Source: Treponema sp. (GTDB lineage Bacteria > Spirochaetota > Spirochaetia > Treponematales > Treponemataceae). Taken from it: a stretch of DNA of 59,466 nucleotides. The position numbers and the translations under genes are program-made. Under the pieces are notes generated by a model. The model was given only the letters and a program-made list of their open reading frames with translations, did no database searches and was not told the DNA's origin. Below are positions 7,646 through 16,595 of the stretch, in pieces. How positions within the stretch are numbered: position 1 is the stretch's first letter; the number at the start of each line of letters is the position of its first letter. The DNA is taken from the NCBI GenBank assembly GCA_024402505.1, contig JAKSTP010000015.1, forward strand, positions 1-59,466, read 5' to 3'.

Positions 7646-9766
7646 ATGGCGAAGGATGGAACTTATATGGATGTACCTGCAATTTTTGGTAGTTCGGTTT
7701 TTAACGAAAAGGCAATGACGGAATTTCTTCCTGAAAAAACCTTCAATCAGTTAAAAGAAACCATGAAAAACGGCACTGCCCTTGACCTGGAACTTGCAAA
7801 CGTGGTTGCTAAAGGCATGAAGGAATGGGCTATCAAACAGGGAGCCACACATTACACACACTGGTTCCAGCCTTTGACAGGTGTTACTGCAGAAAAACAC
7901 GACAGTTTCATCACACCAGACGGAATGGGCGGAGTCCTTATGGAATTCTCCGGAAAAGAACTGGTAAAAGGTGAACCTGATGCATCGTCTTTCCCAAACG
8001 GTGGAATCCGTGCCACTTTTGAAGCCCGTGGTTACACAGCCTGGGATCCTTCTTCCTATGCTTTTGTTAAAGATCACTCACTTTGTATTCCAACAGCATT
8101 CTGTTCTTACAACGGAGAAGCCCTTGATAAAAAAACACCTCTTTTGCGATCAATGGAAGCTCTTAATCAGCAGAGTCTTCGCATTCTGAAACTCTTTGGA
8201 AGCAATGCAACTCACGTTTATTCAACAATGGGTGCCGAACAGGAATACTTCCTTGTTGATGAAAAACTTTTCAATCAGCGCAAAGACCTTATTATGACAG
8301 GCCGAACTCTTTTTGGGGCACCTCCAGTAAAAGGTCAGGAAATGGATGACCAGTATTTTGCCGCCATCAAACCACGTATTGTTAAATACATGGAAGAACT
8401 GAACACAGAACTGTGGAAACTTGGAATCCTTGCAAAAACTGAACACAATGAAGCCGCTCCTGCCCAGCACGAAATAGCTCCAATTTTTACAACATCAAAC
8501 CTGGCTGCCGATCAGAACCAGCTGACCATGGAAATCATGAAAAAAGTGGCCCGCAAACATGGCATGGTTTGTCTTCTTCACGAAAAACCTTTTGAAGGCG
8601 TAAACGGAAGCGGAAAACACAACAACTGGTCTCTTTCCACAAACGAAGGCGAAAACATTTTCAGTCCTGGAACTTCACCTCGAGAAAATGCCCAGTTCCT
8701 TCTGTTCCTGGCCGCCGTTATTAAAGCTGTTGATGACAATCAGGATCTTCTTCGCATCTGTGTTGCCAGCGCCGGAAACGATCACCGTCTTGGTGGATGT
8801 GAAGCTCCTCCAGCCATTATGTCCATCTACATGGGTGATGAACTTTCTGCCGTACTTGAAAGTATTAAAGATGGGAAAGCCTACGATGGAACTGGCAAAA
8901 AAACTATGAGAATTGGTGCCGACGTTCTTCCATCAATTCCAAAAGATTCAACTGACCGCAACCGCACAAGTCCTTTTGCCTTTACAGGAAACCGCTTTGA
9001 ATTCCGCTCAGTTGGTTCAAATCTTTCTATTTCTGGTCCAAACACTACACTCAACGCAATTCTTGCAGACACACTTAAGAAATTTGCCGATGAGCTTGAA
9101 AAATCTACAAACTTCGATGAAGACCTTGAAAAGCTTATTAAACGGGAAATCACCCAGCACTATCGAATTCTTTTCAACGGAAACGGGTATGCAAGTGAAT
9201 GGGTAAAAGAAGCAGAAAAGCGTGGGCTTAAAAATTACCCAACTCTTCCTGACGCAGTAGCACATTACCTGGACGAAAAGAACATAAAGCTTTATACAGG
9301 AATGAACATCTACTCTGAAGGCGAAATGGAAAGCCACTACGAGGTTAAGATTGAAAAATACTGCAAAATGCTGAACATCGAAGTGCTTACAATGAAAGAT
9401 ATGATTTTCAAAGACATCATTCCTGCCAGCATGAAATATCAGCGGGATCTTGCAAAAACTGTAAATCACTCAAGCCTTGCATATTTCTTTTCTTCAGATG
9501 CCTTTGCAAAGATTTCAAAACAGCTGCGAAAACTCACAGACGAACTTTACAAAAAAGTAATCTGTCTGGATGAACTTCACGCTGAAGCAAAAAGCAGACC
9601 TGCACTTATGGAAACAGCCCACATGTACGCCGACAAGATTATTCCTTGCATGGCAGAAATCCGAAGTATTGCAGATAAAATGGAAGTGCTTTTTGGTGCC
9701 GAATACATGCCGTACCCTAACTACAGCCAGCTTCTATTCAGCACAGGCGGAAAAGTTCCTGATTAA
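7646..9766 (+). CDS. glnN: Glutamine synthetase type III
   Basis: This enzyme makes glutamine from glutamate, ammonia and ATP. It has 706 residues, the normal length for the large GSIII form found in Bacteroides, cyanobacteria and rumen bacteria. The GSIII signature FAFTGNRFEFRSVGS is clear at about residues 448-462, and the glutamate/metal block around EHNEAAPAQHEIAP is present. The cytosolic oligomer would be a main ammonia-assimilation enzyme. A TATAAA box (7631-7636) lies only 9 bases before the ATG and there is no Shine-Dalgarno, so the mRNA may have almost no leader. The gene converges on a chemotaxis gene across a bidirectional terminator. Confidence 0.96.
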   Translation: MAKDGTYMDVPAIFGSSVFNEKAMTEFLPEKTFNQLKETMKNGTALDLELANVVAKGMKEWAIKQGATHYTHWFQPLTGVTAEKHDSFITPDGMGGVLMEFSGKELVKGEPDASSFPNGGIRATFEARGYTAWDPSSYAFVKDHSLCIPTAFCSYNGEALDKKTPLLRSMEALNQQSLRILKLFGSNATHVYSTMGAEQEYFLVDEKLFNQRKDLIMTGRTLFGAPPVKGQEMDDQYFAAIKPRIVKYMEELNTELWKLGILAKTEHNEAAPAQHEIAPIFTTSNLAADQNQLTMEIMKKVARKHGMVCLLHEKPFEGVNGSGKHNNWSLSTNEGENIFSPGTSPRENAQFLLFLAAVIKAVDDNQDLLRICVASAGNDHRLGGCEAPPAIMSIYMGDELSAVLESIKDGKAYDGTGKKTMRIGADVLPSIPKDSTDRNRTSPFAFTGNRFEFRSVGSNLSISGPNTTLNAILADTLKKFADELEKSTNFDEDLEKLIKREITQHYRILFNGNGYASEWVKEAEKRGLKNYPTLPDAVAHYLDEKNIKLYTGMNIYSEGEMESHYEVKIEKYCKMLNIEVLTMKDMIFKDIIPASMKYQRDLAKTVNHSSLAYFFSSDAFAKISKQLRKLTDELYKKVICLDELHAEAKSRPALMETAHMYADKIIPCMAEIRSIADKMEVLFGAEYMPYPNYSQLLFSTGGKVPD

Positions 9767-9788
9767 AACAGCCTGAATGGCTGTTTTT
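9765..9788. terminator. Bidirectional intrinsic terminator
   Basis: AAAACAGCC and GGCTGTTTT form a perfect 9-bp stem with loop TGAAT. Runs of T or A on both sides serve both glnN (plus) and the converging chemotaxis gene (minus). Confidence 0.9.
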
Positions 9789-9790
9789 AA

Positions 9791-11866
9791 TTAAATCTTA
9801 AAGTCCTTCAGGATATCGATCATTTTTCCCATGTTGGCTTCTACGCCAAAGGCAGTCTCTTTTACAGCGTCAGCAGACTTACTGATAAGAACAGCACCTT
9901 CGGACATGCTTTCCATGGAAGTATTGATTGTAGACGTAATGCCACCTACCTCAATGATCTTCTTGTCCAGTTCCTCCATAGAAGCCTTGCTGTCGGTAAC
10001 CTTAGTAAGAATATCCTGAGATTCATTTGAAAGTTCTGCCAGAGATCTGTTGATATCCTGGGTACCAATGTTCTGTTCTTCCATAGAAGATCTGATTTCA
10101 TCAATAAGCGGTGTTACAGTTCCGGCAGATTCAATAATTTCGGCAAAGGCAGTTACCAGTGCGGCGCCTGCTTCAGAAGCAGAAGCAATTGTTTTCTGGA
10201 TACTCTTAATCTGTTCGGCAATCTGTTTAGACTGAGTACTTGAAGTTTCGGCCAGCTTACGGATTTCATCAGAAACAACCGAGAATCCCTTACCAGATTC
10301 ACCTGCGTGAGCAGCTTCAATGGCAGCGTTCATGGCAAGAAGGTTTGTCTGTGAAGCGATGTTTGCAATAACGCTGTTGGCATCGTTCAAAGTTTTTGAA
10401 GTCTGTTCAATTTCTGAAACGGCAGTCTTAATGGCATCGTTGGCAACCTGACCGTTTTTAATATCGTTAATAAGTCTGTTGAATGAGTTGTTCATGTTAT
10501 TAACGTTGTTGCTTACAGAGAAGGTGTTTCCGGCAATCTGGTTTACAGTAGCGGCAGTTTCCCGAAGTTCATCTGTAAAGCTGTTGATTGTAGAAAGCAT
10601 ATCGTTCAAAGTCATCTGCTGTTCTTTAGCCTGCTCAAGCACAACCTGTGTATGCTGAGCCTGAATATCAGACTGACTCTGAACATTCTGAACGTTTCCT
10701 GTAATAGAGTTTACGGCGTTAGAAGAATCTTCGGCGGTAACTTTCATAACATCAACCGCTTTTACAATTCCCTTAGATTCTTCGTTCACATCCTTGATGA
10801 TAAGCTGGAGGCGTTCCATAAACTTGTTGAAATTCTGTGAAATGCGTCCAAGTTCATCTTTTGATTTTGAAGGAAGTCGATAAGAAAGATCCATTTCACC
10901 GGTACACAATTCGTGAGTAGAATCTTCAAGCTGTTTCAAAGGAGCGCGGGCCACAATAATAAGAACAAGAACTACCGAAAGAACTTCAATCAGCATAATC
11001 AAAAAGATGATGATTGTAATAAGTCTAGTAAAGCTTGAAGTCATAGAATGGATACCATCGTCTGGAAGGTTGATGATGATCCAGAAAGGATCTGTCATGG
11101 TAGAAATGCCTTCTTTTACTTTAAAGGCGTGTCGGTAAACACCAGCTTTTTCATCAATAAGTGTAGCTTCATCATCATTCTGCATTGCTTCCCAGAAAGC
11201 AGGATCCAGTTCAGCACCCATTTCATCTGGATTTGAAGAAGTCATGATTACGCCGTTTCCACCCAGGTTGATGGAAGAACAGCCTAAGAGTCGGGAAACA
11301 TCTTTAAGGTGGGCTACGGTAAGAGGGATAAGAACCTTTGTAGTTACTGGTTTTCCAATCAGTTTACATTCTTCTTCTGTCCAGCAGTAGTTCATAACAA
11401 TGGCAGTCATACCATATTCTACGTGACAGGTGAAATAGTAAGAGTTTTTCTTTGTGCGGTAACATTCCAGAACATCATCTACTCGGTTGGTTCCAGAAGT
11501 AAATGAAAGACACTGGTCGGCATTCAGAAGAATGGTTTCGTCTCCATTGATTTCGTAAATACCTACGTCGTATGCATTGGAAGTTTTTAGGGCAACAGTA
11601 GTAATATCCCTGATTATAGCTTCCTTGTCGTTTTCATCAGCATATTCGGCCATCTGGAGCATGGCTTTGTACTCTTCAATAAACTTGTTAAAAAGAGAAT
11701 CTCCTACATAGGTAAGGGCCGAAGAATAGTTGGAAAGGTCCTTGTAAATGTTGGAAATGTTTCTTTTAGTAATGCTGTTTGAAACCCCCAGTGCTAAAAA
11801 AACACCGATAATGGAAGTAAGAAAAAATGGCAGCAGGATTTTTACAAAGATAGATGATTTTCGCAT
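9791..11866 (-). CDS. Methyl-accepting chemotaxis protein
   Basis: This inner-membrane chemoreceptor has 691 residues. One transmembrane helix lies near residues 8-28. It is followed by a periplasmic Cache-like ligand domain (about 30-280), a second helix (about 283-306, rich in I/L/V), a HAMP linker and a cytoplasmic signalling coiled coil. The hairpin tip that contacts CheA/CheW is visible as [21 protein letters not shown] chose the ATG at 11866 because GAGG lies 8 bases upstream; the TTG at 11878 is in frame but poorer. It is divergent from an epimerase gene. The ligand is unknown; sugar sensing is only an inference from the neighbours. Confidence 0.95.
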   Translation of the reverse strand: MRKSSIFVKILLPFFLTSIIGVFLALGVSNSITKRNISNIYKDLSNYSSALTYVGDSLFNKFIEEYKAMLQMAEYADENDKEAIIRDITTVALKTSNAYDVGIYEINGDETILLNADQCLSFTSGTNRVDDVLECYRTKKNSYYFTCHVEYGMTAIVMNYCWTEEECKLIGKPVTTKVLIPLTVAHLKDVSRLLGCSSINLGGNGVIMTSSNPDEMGAELDPAFWEAMQNDDEATLIDEKAGVYRHAFKVKEGISTMTDPFWIIINLPDDGIHSMTSSFTRLITIIIFLIMLIEVLSVVLVLIIVARAPLKQLEDSTHELCTGEMDLSYRLPSKSKDELGRISQNFNKFMERLQLIIKDVNEESKGIVKAVDVMKVTAEDSSNAVNSITGNVQNVQSQSDIQAQHTQVVLEQAKEQQMTLNDMLSTINSFTDELRETAATVNQIAGNTFSVSNNVNNMNNSFNRLINDIKNGQVANDAIKTAVSEIEQTSKTLNDANSVIANIASQTNLLAMNAAIEAAHAGESGKGFSVVSDEIRKLAETSSTQSKQIAEQIKSIQKTIASASEAGAALVTAFAEIIESAGTVTPLIDEIRSSMEEQNIGTQDINRSLAELSNESQDILTKVTDSKASMEELDKKIIEVGGITSTINTSMESMSEGAVLISKSADAVKETAFGVEANMGKMIDILKDFKI

Positions 11867-11985
11867 TGTTGTCCTCAAATTAAAAAGTCTAACATCTCAA
11901 TTATATCCTATAATCTCCAAAATCTACAGTTGAATTTTAAGGAATTTTATCGAAAATCTCTTTTTTCTCTATTTTTTTAGATTTT

Positions 11986-12015
11986 TTTACAATTCTTTTA
12001 CCGCTGTGCTATACT
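11986..12015 (+). promoter_or_regulatory. Promoter of the epimerase gene, predicted leaderless start
   Basis: TTTACA (11986-11991) and TATACT (12010-12015) are separated by 18 bases. The ATG at 12022 begins exactly seven bases after the -10, so transcription and translation probably start together. No ribosome site is present. Confidence 0.7.
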
Positions 12016-12021
12016 TAAGCT

Positions 12022-13254
12022 ATGAAATCTGAAGAATATAAATCACTTATTGAAAAACATCTTTTTGAACATATTCTGCCTTACTGGGAAAAATTTGCCC
12101 GGGATCCTGTGAATAAAGGATTTTACGGAAAAATCGACAACGACAACAAACAGTATGAAGAGGAAAGCCGTTCCATTGTTATGACATCACGATTTTTGTG
12201 GAGCTTTTCCGCTGTTGCTCGCCTTTCAAAAAATGCTGCTTATCTTGAAATGGCCGACTATGCCTACGATGTTATCTGCAATCAATTCTGGGATAAAGAA
12301 AATGAGGGTGTTTACTGGTCTGTTACTTTTGATGGAAAACCTTGCGTAATCAAAAAACAGATTTACGGTGAAGCCTTCTGCTGTTACGGGCTTTCCGAAT
12401 ATGCCGCCGCCGTAAGCGAACTTCGTGGTGATGAATCAACTTCCCAAAATGCCCTTTCCAAAGCAATCCGACTTTTTGAACTGCTTGACCAATATGCCCT
12501 TGATAAAAAACTTGGAGGATACGTTGAAGCCCGGGCTGTAAACTGGGATATTACCGATGACTGGATCTTGTCTCCAGTTGATATGAACTGTCCTAAAAGT
12601 ATGAACACAAACCTTCACGTTATGGAAGCCTGGACAACACTGCTGCGGGAGCTAAAACACTTCTGCCCAGATGAAGAAATTACTTCTACGGTGGCAGCTT
12701 CCCTTTCCAATCTTATTGTAGTAACGGTAGAACGCATTTTCCAGAAAGACAATCACCTGGCACTGTTCTTTGACATGGACTGGAACCGGCTGGATAAAGA
12801 AATCTCCTATGGCCACGATATTGAGGCCAGCTGGCTTTTGTGGGAGGCTCTTGAAGTTCTTGGTGATGAAGCTCTTCTTAAAAAATACCGTGGGCTTGTG
12901 GTAGACGCAGCACAAACTGCATTGACCGAAGGTTTTGATAAGGAAAATGGCTGCATGGAAAACAAGCTTGAGGGAAAAGAACGGGACCGCACACGGGTCT
13001 GGTGGAATCAGGCCGAATCTCTTGTAGGTTTTTACAACGCTTACAGCCTTACCAAAAACAATGCTTTCCTTGAGGCCTGTGAAAAAGAATGGCAGTGGAT
13101 TGAAAATCACCAGATGGATAAAAAAGGCGGTGACTGGTGGAACGAAATTGATGCAGATGGAAATCCTGTTCTGTCGGCCCATAAAGGCGGCAACTGGAAG
13201 ACCAGCTACCACAACGGACGAGCCTGCATGGAGCTTATCCGCCGCCTGAAATAA
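12022..13254 (+). CDS. Cellobiose 2-epimerase (N-acylglucosamine 2-epimerase family)
   Basis: This (alpha/alpha)6-barrel sugar epimerase has 410 residues. Family blocks are NTNLHVMEAWT (196-206), YGHDIEASWLLWEA (263-276), WWNQAES (327-333) and YHNGRACMEL (396-405). His199, His265 and His397 match the expected catalytic histidines, and Arg57 the substrate-binding arginine. The blocks fit cellobiose/mannobiose 2-epimerases better than GlcNAc 2-epimerases. Such enzymes convert beta-1,4-linked disaccharides such as cellobiose or mannobiose to their 2-epimers for phosphorolysis. The protein is cytosolic. Nearby GH43 and esterase genes fit a role in plant polysaccharide use. Exact substrate unproven. 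Confidence 0.88.
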   Translation: MKSEEYKSLIEKHLFEHILPYWEKFARDPVNKGFYGKIDNDNKQYEEESRSIVMTSRFLWSFSAVARLSKNAAYLEMADYAYDVICNQFWDKENEGVYWSVTFDGKPCVIKKQIYGEAFCCYGLSEYAAAVSELRGDESTSQNALSKAIRLFELLDQYALDKKLGGYVEARAVNWDITDDWILSPVDMNCPKSMNTNLHVMEAWTTLLRELKHFCPDEEITSTVAASLSNLIVVTVERIFQKDNHLALFFDMDWNRLDKEISYGHDIEASWLLWEALEVLGDEALLKKYRGLVVDAAQTALTEGFDKENGCMENKLEGKERDRTRVWWNQAESLVGFYNAYSLTKNNAFLEACEKEWQWIENHQMDKKGGDWWNEIDADGNPVLSAHKGGNWKTSYHNGRACMELIRRLK

Positions 13255-13268
13255 GCTTTCCAGCTGGC

Positions 13269-13317
13269 GGTGGTTGAGCTTGCGGTCCCTGAGCCATGTC
13301 GAAGGGTCGAAACCACC
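13269..13317. repeat. Long imperfect hairpin repeat between convergent genes
   Basis: GGTGGTT (13269-13275) pairs with AACCACC (13311-13317), and inside it CCCT pairs with AGGG. The sequence CCCTGAGCC...TCGAAGGG resembles a dispersed palindromic repeat type seen in many bacterial genomes. It lies between the convergent epimerase and mazG genes and may end both transcripts, though no clear T-run follows. Confidence 0.6.
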
Positions 13318-13334
13318 ACAAATATTACAACAGT

Positions 13335-14165
13335 CTATTTAGTTTCTCGTTCGATTTTTTTTGCTTCATCCCAGAATTCGTCCATTTTTTCAAGATTATC
13401 CTGGGTCATTTCTATACCGGCTTCTTTCATCTTTTTTTCTACATAGGTGAAGCGCCGGTAGAATTTTTTATTGGCCCGGTTCATGGCAAGACTGGCATCT
13501 ACACCAAGTTTTCGGGCGTAATTTACCAGAATAAACAGAAGGTCGCCAAATTCTTCTTCCACGTGATCCAAATCACCTTCAGCGACAGCTTCGTGAAGTT
13601 CATCCCACTCTTCTTTTACTTTTTCTTTGGCACCTTCATTGTCCCGCCAGTCAAAGCCCTTTTTTACAGCCTTTTTCTGGATTTTTAGGGAGTACAAAAG
13701 CGGAGGAAAACTTTTTGGCACTGTATCCAGCACCGATTCTTCCTTACGTCCTTCCACATTTTCTTTGATGCGATCCCACTGGGCAAGAACTTTGTCGGCA
13801 GTGTCGGCATTTTCTTTTACCTGACTTGAACCTTCACTTTGAGGAAACACGTGAGGATGACGGCGGATAAGTTTTTCGGCAAGTTCGTTGTACATGCGGG
13901 CAATTTCAAAATCACCGTTCTGCTGGTACATGAGAGATACCATGTTTGCATTAAGCACCACGTCTCCAAGTTCTTCACAGGCATGATCAGGATTTTCCTC
14001 GGTGATTGCATCCACAGCCTCGTAGGATTCTTCAATAATATCCTTGCGCATGGTAAGAGGAGTCTGGGCAATATCCCAGGGGCATCCACCAGGGGCCCGG
14101 AGAGTTTTTATTACGGTAAGAAAATGATCAAATGCTTTAAGTTCTTCAGTATTATCAAATTTCAT
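13335..14165 (-). CDS. mazG: Nucleoside triphosphate pyrophosphohydrolase MazG
   Basis: This cytosolic enzyme hydrolyses (d)NTPs to NMP and pyrophosphate, cleaning damaged nucleotides. It has 276 residues, close to the two-domain E. coli MazG. The N-terminal metal site shows EESYE (45-49) and EELGD (64-68). The C-terminal domain repeats the pattern with EEWDEL and EEEFGD. The N-terminal block CPWDIAQTPLTMR is characteristic. The ATG follows the stop of the upstream esterase gene by two bases, so the two are probably translated from one message, an unexpected pairing of functions. Confidence 0.95.
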   Translation of the reverse strand: MKFDNTEELKAFDHFLTVIKTLRAPGGCPWDIAQTPLTMRKDIIEESYEAVDAITEENPDHACEELGDVVLNANMVSLMYQQNGDFEIARMYNELAEKLIRRHPHVFPQSEGSSQVKENADTADKVLAQWDRIKENVEGRKEESVLDTVPKSFPPLLYSLKIQKKAVKKGFDWRDNEGAKEKVKEEWDELHEAVAEGDLDHVEEEFGDLLFILVNYARKLGVDASLAMNRANKKFYRRFTYVEKKMKEAGIEMTQDNLEKMDEFWDEAKKIERETK

Positions 14166-14167
14166 AA

Positions 14168-16291
14168 TCAGCTCATAGATGTTAGGACGGCTCCACCGGC
14201 GGCGGCACTTTTGTCCATGGATTCTACTTCGTTTTGGCCCCGGCCAGTTTCCTCCACCTTGGCAAAAACTGTTCTCCAGGTGCGGGCTGGAAGTTTTGTT
14301 TCACCATAAAGGTTGATTGGAGATGGACAGTCGTTCCAAAGGTAGCGAAGTTCTGCAACAGAGGCAGTTTTTGAACAGTACACAGCAACCTGTTTTTCGC
14401 CTGTAAGTGCGGCCTGTACAAGTTCGGTAGTTCCGTCTTTGTAAAGGACGCTGAAACCTTCAACTGCAGTGCCTTTTTTTGTAAAGTCTGTGTAGCGGTC
14501 GGTAAAGAGACCGGTTTCAACAGATTTGTTGAGTTCCCAGGCAGTAAGTTTTTTGTTGTAGCAGAGTTTCCATCCTTCTTTATTTTCTTCAAAAGCTTCA
14601 ACTTTTGGTTCAGTTTCAAAATCAAGTTTGTATGCAAGACGCATGGCCTGTTCTGCAGCCCGGGTTCCACAGGTAAGTTTCTTTTCCGGATGCAGATCGT
14701 TCCATTCACCGCCGTCCATATAAACGGCAGCACTTGCATTTACAAGACTGTCACATCCATCATACTGACTTTCCCGAAGGGCAGCCCATTCACTTCTAAG
14801 GCTCATGTTTGAAGGAGGAATAAGTTCGTTGCAGCACCAGCCAGGAAGTTCAATGGCCACAAAAGGCATGTTGTCTTCCGGACAGAAAGTAAACCGGCGT
14901 CGCCACAGTTTTACCATATTCTGAAGGAGTCCTGAGTATTCATCAAAACGGCCTCCATCACTTTCACCCTGGTACCAAACGGCCCCGCGGATTGCATGGA
15001 AGAAACAAGGTGCCAGCATACCGTTAAACAAGGCAGTTGGTTCCCATTCAAGGAATAAAGATGCACCGCCTTTGTTTACTGTGCATCCAACTTTTGCTTT
15101 CCAGTCCCCTTCCAGGTTCACAACTACAGCTAATTCCGGAATTACACTTTCTTTCTGTTCGCAGTTTCGAAGTGCTACAGGAACAATCTTTGCATCGTCT
15201 GTAAAAATCTTGTAATTTTTTTCAAGGAAGAAATGCAGAGGGAGCGGTCCGTTCTGTCGGGCCCGGATTGTTACGGTGTTTTTTCCTGCTTTCAAAGTGC
15301 CCGAAGGAATAACATAACGGCGTGGAGGATAAATATAAGGTGTACCTCCCACATGAACACCGTTTACGTAAGTTTCATCGGCATCCCGGAAAGTTCCAAG
15401 CCAGATGTGAGTTTTCTTTTCATTAAAAGCCTTTGCCTGATCTTCAGTAAGTTCAACTTCTTTTTTAAGCCATACAGTTCCGGCAAAGTCCAGCATGCGG
15501 ATAGTTCCCGGGATTGAAACTGTCTGCCATGAAGAATCGTCTTTAATTTCATCAAAAGAAAGTGATTCCCAACCGTTTTTATAACCTTCATCCTTCTGGA
15601 AAAGTGCTTCCACTTCCCCGTTGATTTCGGCTACCCGCTTCTGTTCACTTTCAATTTTACCAGGAACTTCCCAGCGGTTGGCGTTTGGAATGTAATCAAT
15701 GTATTTTTTGAAATTTGCAAGGCTCTTTTTGTCCATCCATGAAGCAATTGGACTTCCGCCCTGACTAGCGTTGATAATACCTACAGCGCACCCAAGTTCA
15801 GCCTGAATGCGCTTGGCAAAAAAGTATGCAGTTCCGGAAAATCCGCCCAGGGTTTCTGGAGAAGCCGGAAGCCAGGTTGGATTGTCAACGTATTCCTGTT
15901 CATATCCAAAGGTGTAGCGGATTGGAACTGTACACATGCGGATAAGAGGATTCTCAGGAAGTGCCATGTCTTCCCGGTAAGTATACTTCAGGCGTTCCAT
16001 TGGAAGCTGAGCATTTGACTGACCGCAGTTGAGCCACACTTCCCCAACGTAAAGGTCTTTCAGAGTGATGGAACTTCCATCTGAACAGGTGATTTCCATT
16101 GTTTCAGGACCACAGGCGTCTCCGGTATGGAAAACAACATCCCAGTTGCCGTCCCAGTCGGCACAAACTGTGCTGGTTTTTCCAAGGAATTTTACGGTTA
16201 CAGTAGATTTTGGCTCTGCACTACCTGCCACACAGTTTTTTGCATTGCGCAGGAAAACCATTCCATCAGCAAAAAGACCTTTAAGTTTCAT
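14168..16291 (-). CDS. Sialate O-acetylesterase-like SGNH carbohydrate esterase
   Basis: This large SGNH-type esterase has 707 residues. The nucleophile block is GQSN at 90-93 (Ser92). WYQGESD at 439-445 is the second block, and DLHP at 532-535 holds the Asp/His pair. The arrangement, with an inserted beta-sandwich (about 250-350) between blocks, is that of the sialate O-acetylesterase family. Some of these enzymes remove acetyl groups from xylan or other plant sugars. No signal peptide is seen, so it is probably cytoplasmic and acts on imported oligosaccharides. GGGGGAA precedes the ATG. It heads a two-gene unit with mazG; the GH43 gene upstream is separated by palindromic repeats. Confidence 0.88.
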   Translation of the reverse strand: MKLKGLFADGMVFLRNAKNCVAGSAEPKSTVTVKFLGKTSTVCADWDGNWDVVFHTGDACGPETMEITCSDGSSITLKDLYVGEVWLNCGQSNAQLPMERLKYTYREDMALPENPLIRMCTVPIRYTFGYEQEYVDNPTWLPASPETLGGFSGTAYFFAKRIQAELGCAVGIINASQGGSPIASWMDKKSLANFKKYIDYIPNANRWEVPGKIESEQKRVAEINGEVEALFQKDEGYKNGWESLSFDEIKDDSSWQTVSIPGTIRMLDFAGTVWLKKEVELTEDQAKAFNEKKTHIWLGTFRDADETYVNGVHVGGTPYIYPPRRYVIPSGTLKAGKNTVTIRARQNGPLPLHFFLEKNYKIFTDDAKIVPVALRNCEQKESVIPELAVVVNLEGDWKAKVGCTVNKGGASLFLEWEPTALFNGMLAPCFFHAIRGAVWYQGESDGGRFDEYSGLLQNMVKLWRRRFTFCPEDNMPFVAIELPGWCCNELIPPSNMSLRSEWAALRESQYDGCDSLVNASAAVYMDGGEWNDLHPEKKLTCGTRAAEQAMRLAYKLDFETEPKVEAFEENKEGWKLCYNKKLTAWELNKSVETGLFTDRYTDFTKKGTAVEGFSVLYKDGTTELVQAALTGEKQVAVYCSKTASVAELRYLWNDCPSPINLYGETKLPARTWRTVFAKVEETGRGQNEVESMDKSAAAGGAVLTSMS

Positions 16292-16314
16292 TTTTCCCCC
16301 ATTTCAGAATTGCC

Positions 16315-16595
16315 GTCATGCTGAATTTATTTCAGCATCTATTTTTAAACAGATCCCGAATCAAGTTCAGGATGACATTCTGTTTTTTCAAAATTGCCGT
16401 CATGCTGAATTTATTTCAGCATCTATTTACCAAACAGATCCCGAAACAAGTTCGGGATGACATTCTGTTTTTCCAAAATTGCCGTCATGCTGAATTTATT
16501 TCAGCATCTATTTACCAAACAGATCCCGAAACAAGTTCGGGATGACATTCTGTTTTTTCGAAATTGTTGTCATGCTGAATTTATTTCAGCATCTG
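16315..16595. repeat. Tandem array of composite 85-bp palindromic repeat (about 3.3 units)
   Basis: Palindromes of the form GTCATGCTGAA...TTCAGCATCT start at 16315, 16399, 16484 and 16569. Between them lie palindromes of the other type (AGATCCCGAA...TTCGGGATGAC). Together they make an 84-85 bp composite. The last palindrome ends directly beside the stop codon of the GH43 gene. Forward open frames that run through the array are repeat artefacts. The same composite recurs at about 56326-56424. Confidence 0.9.

Noticed and set aside
16065..16545. Forward ORFs through the palindromic array (HAEFISASI repeats)
   Set aside because: Their periodic peptide comes from the 85-bp repeat unit and they have no start signals or family match.
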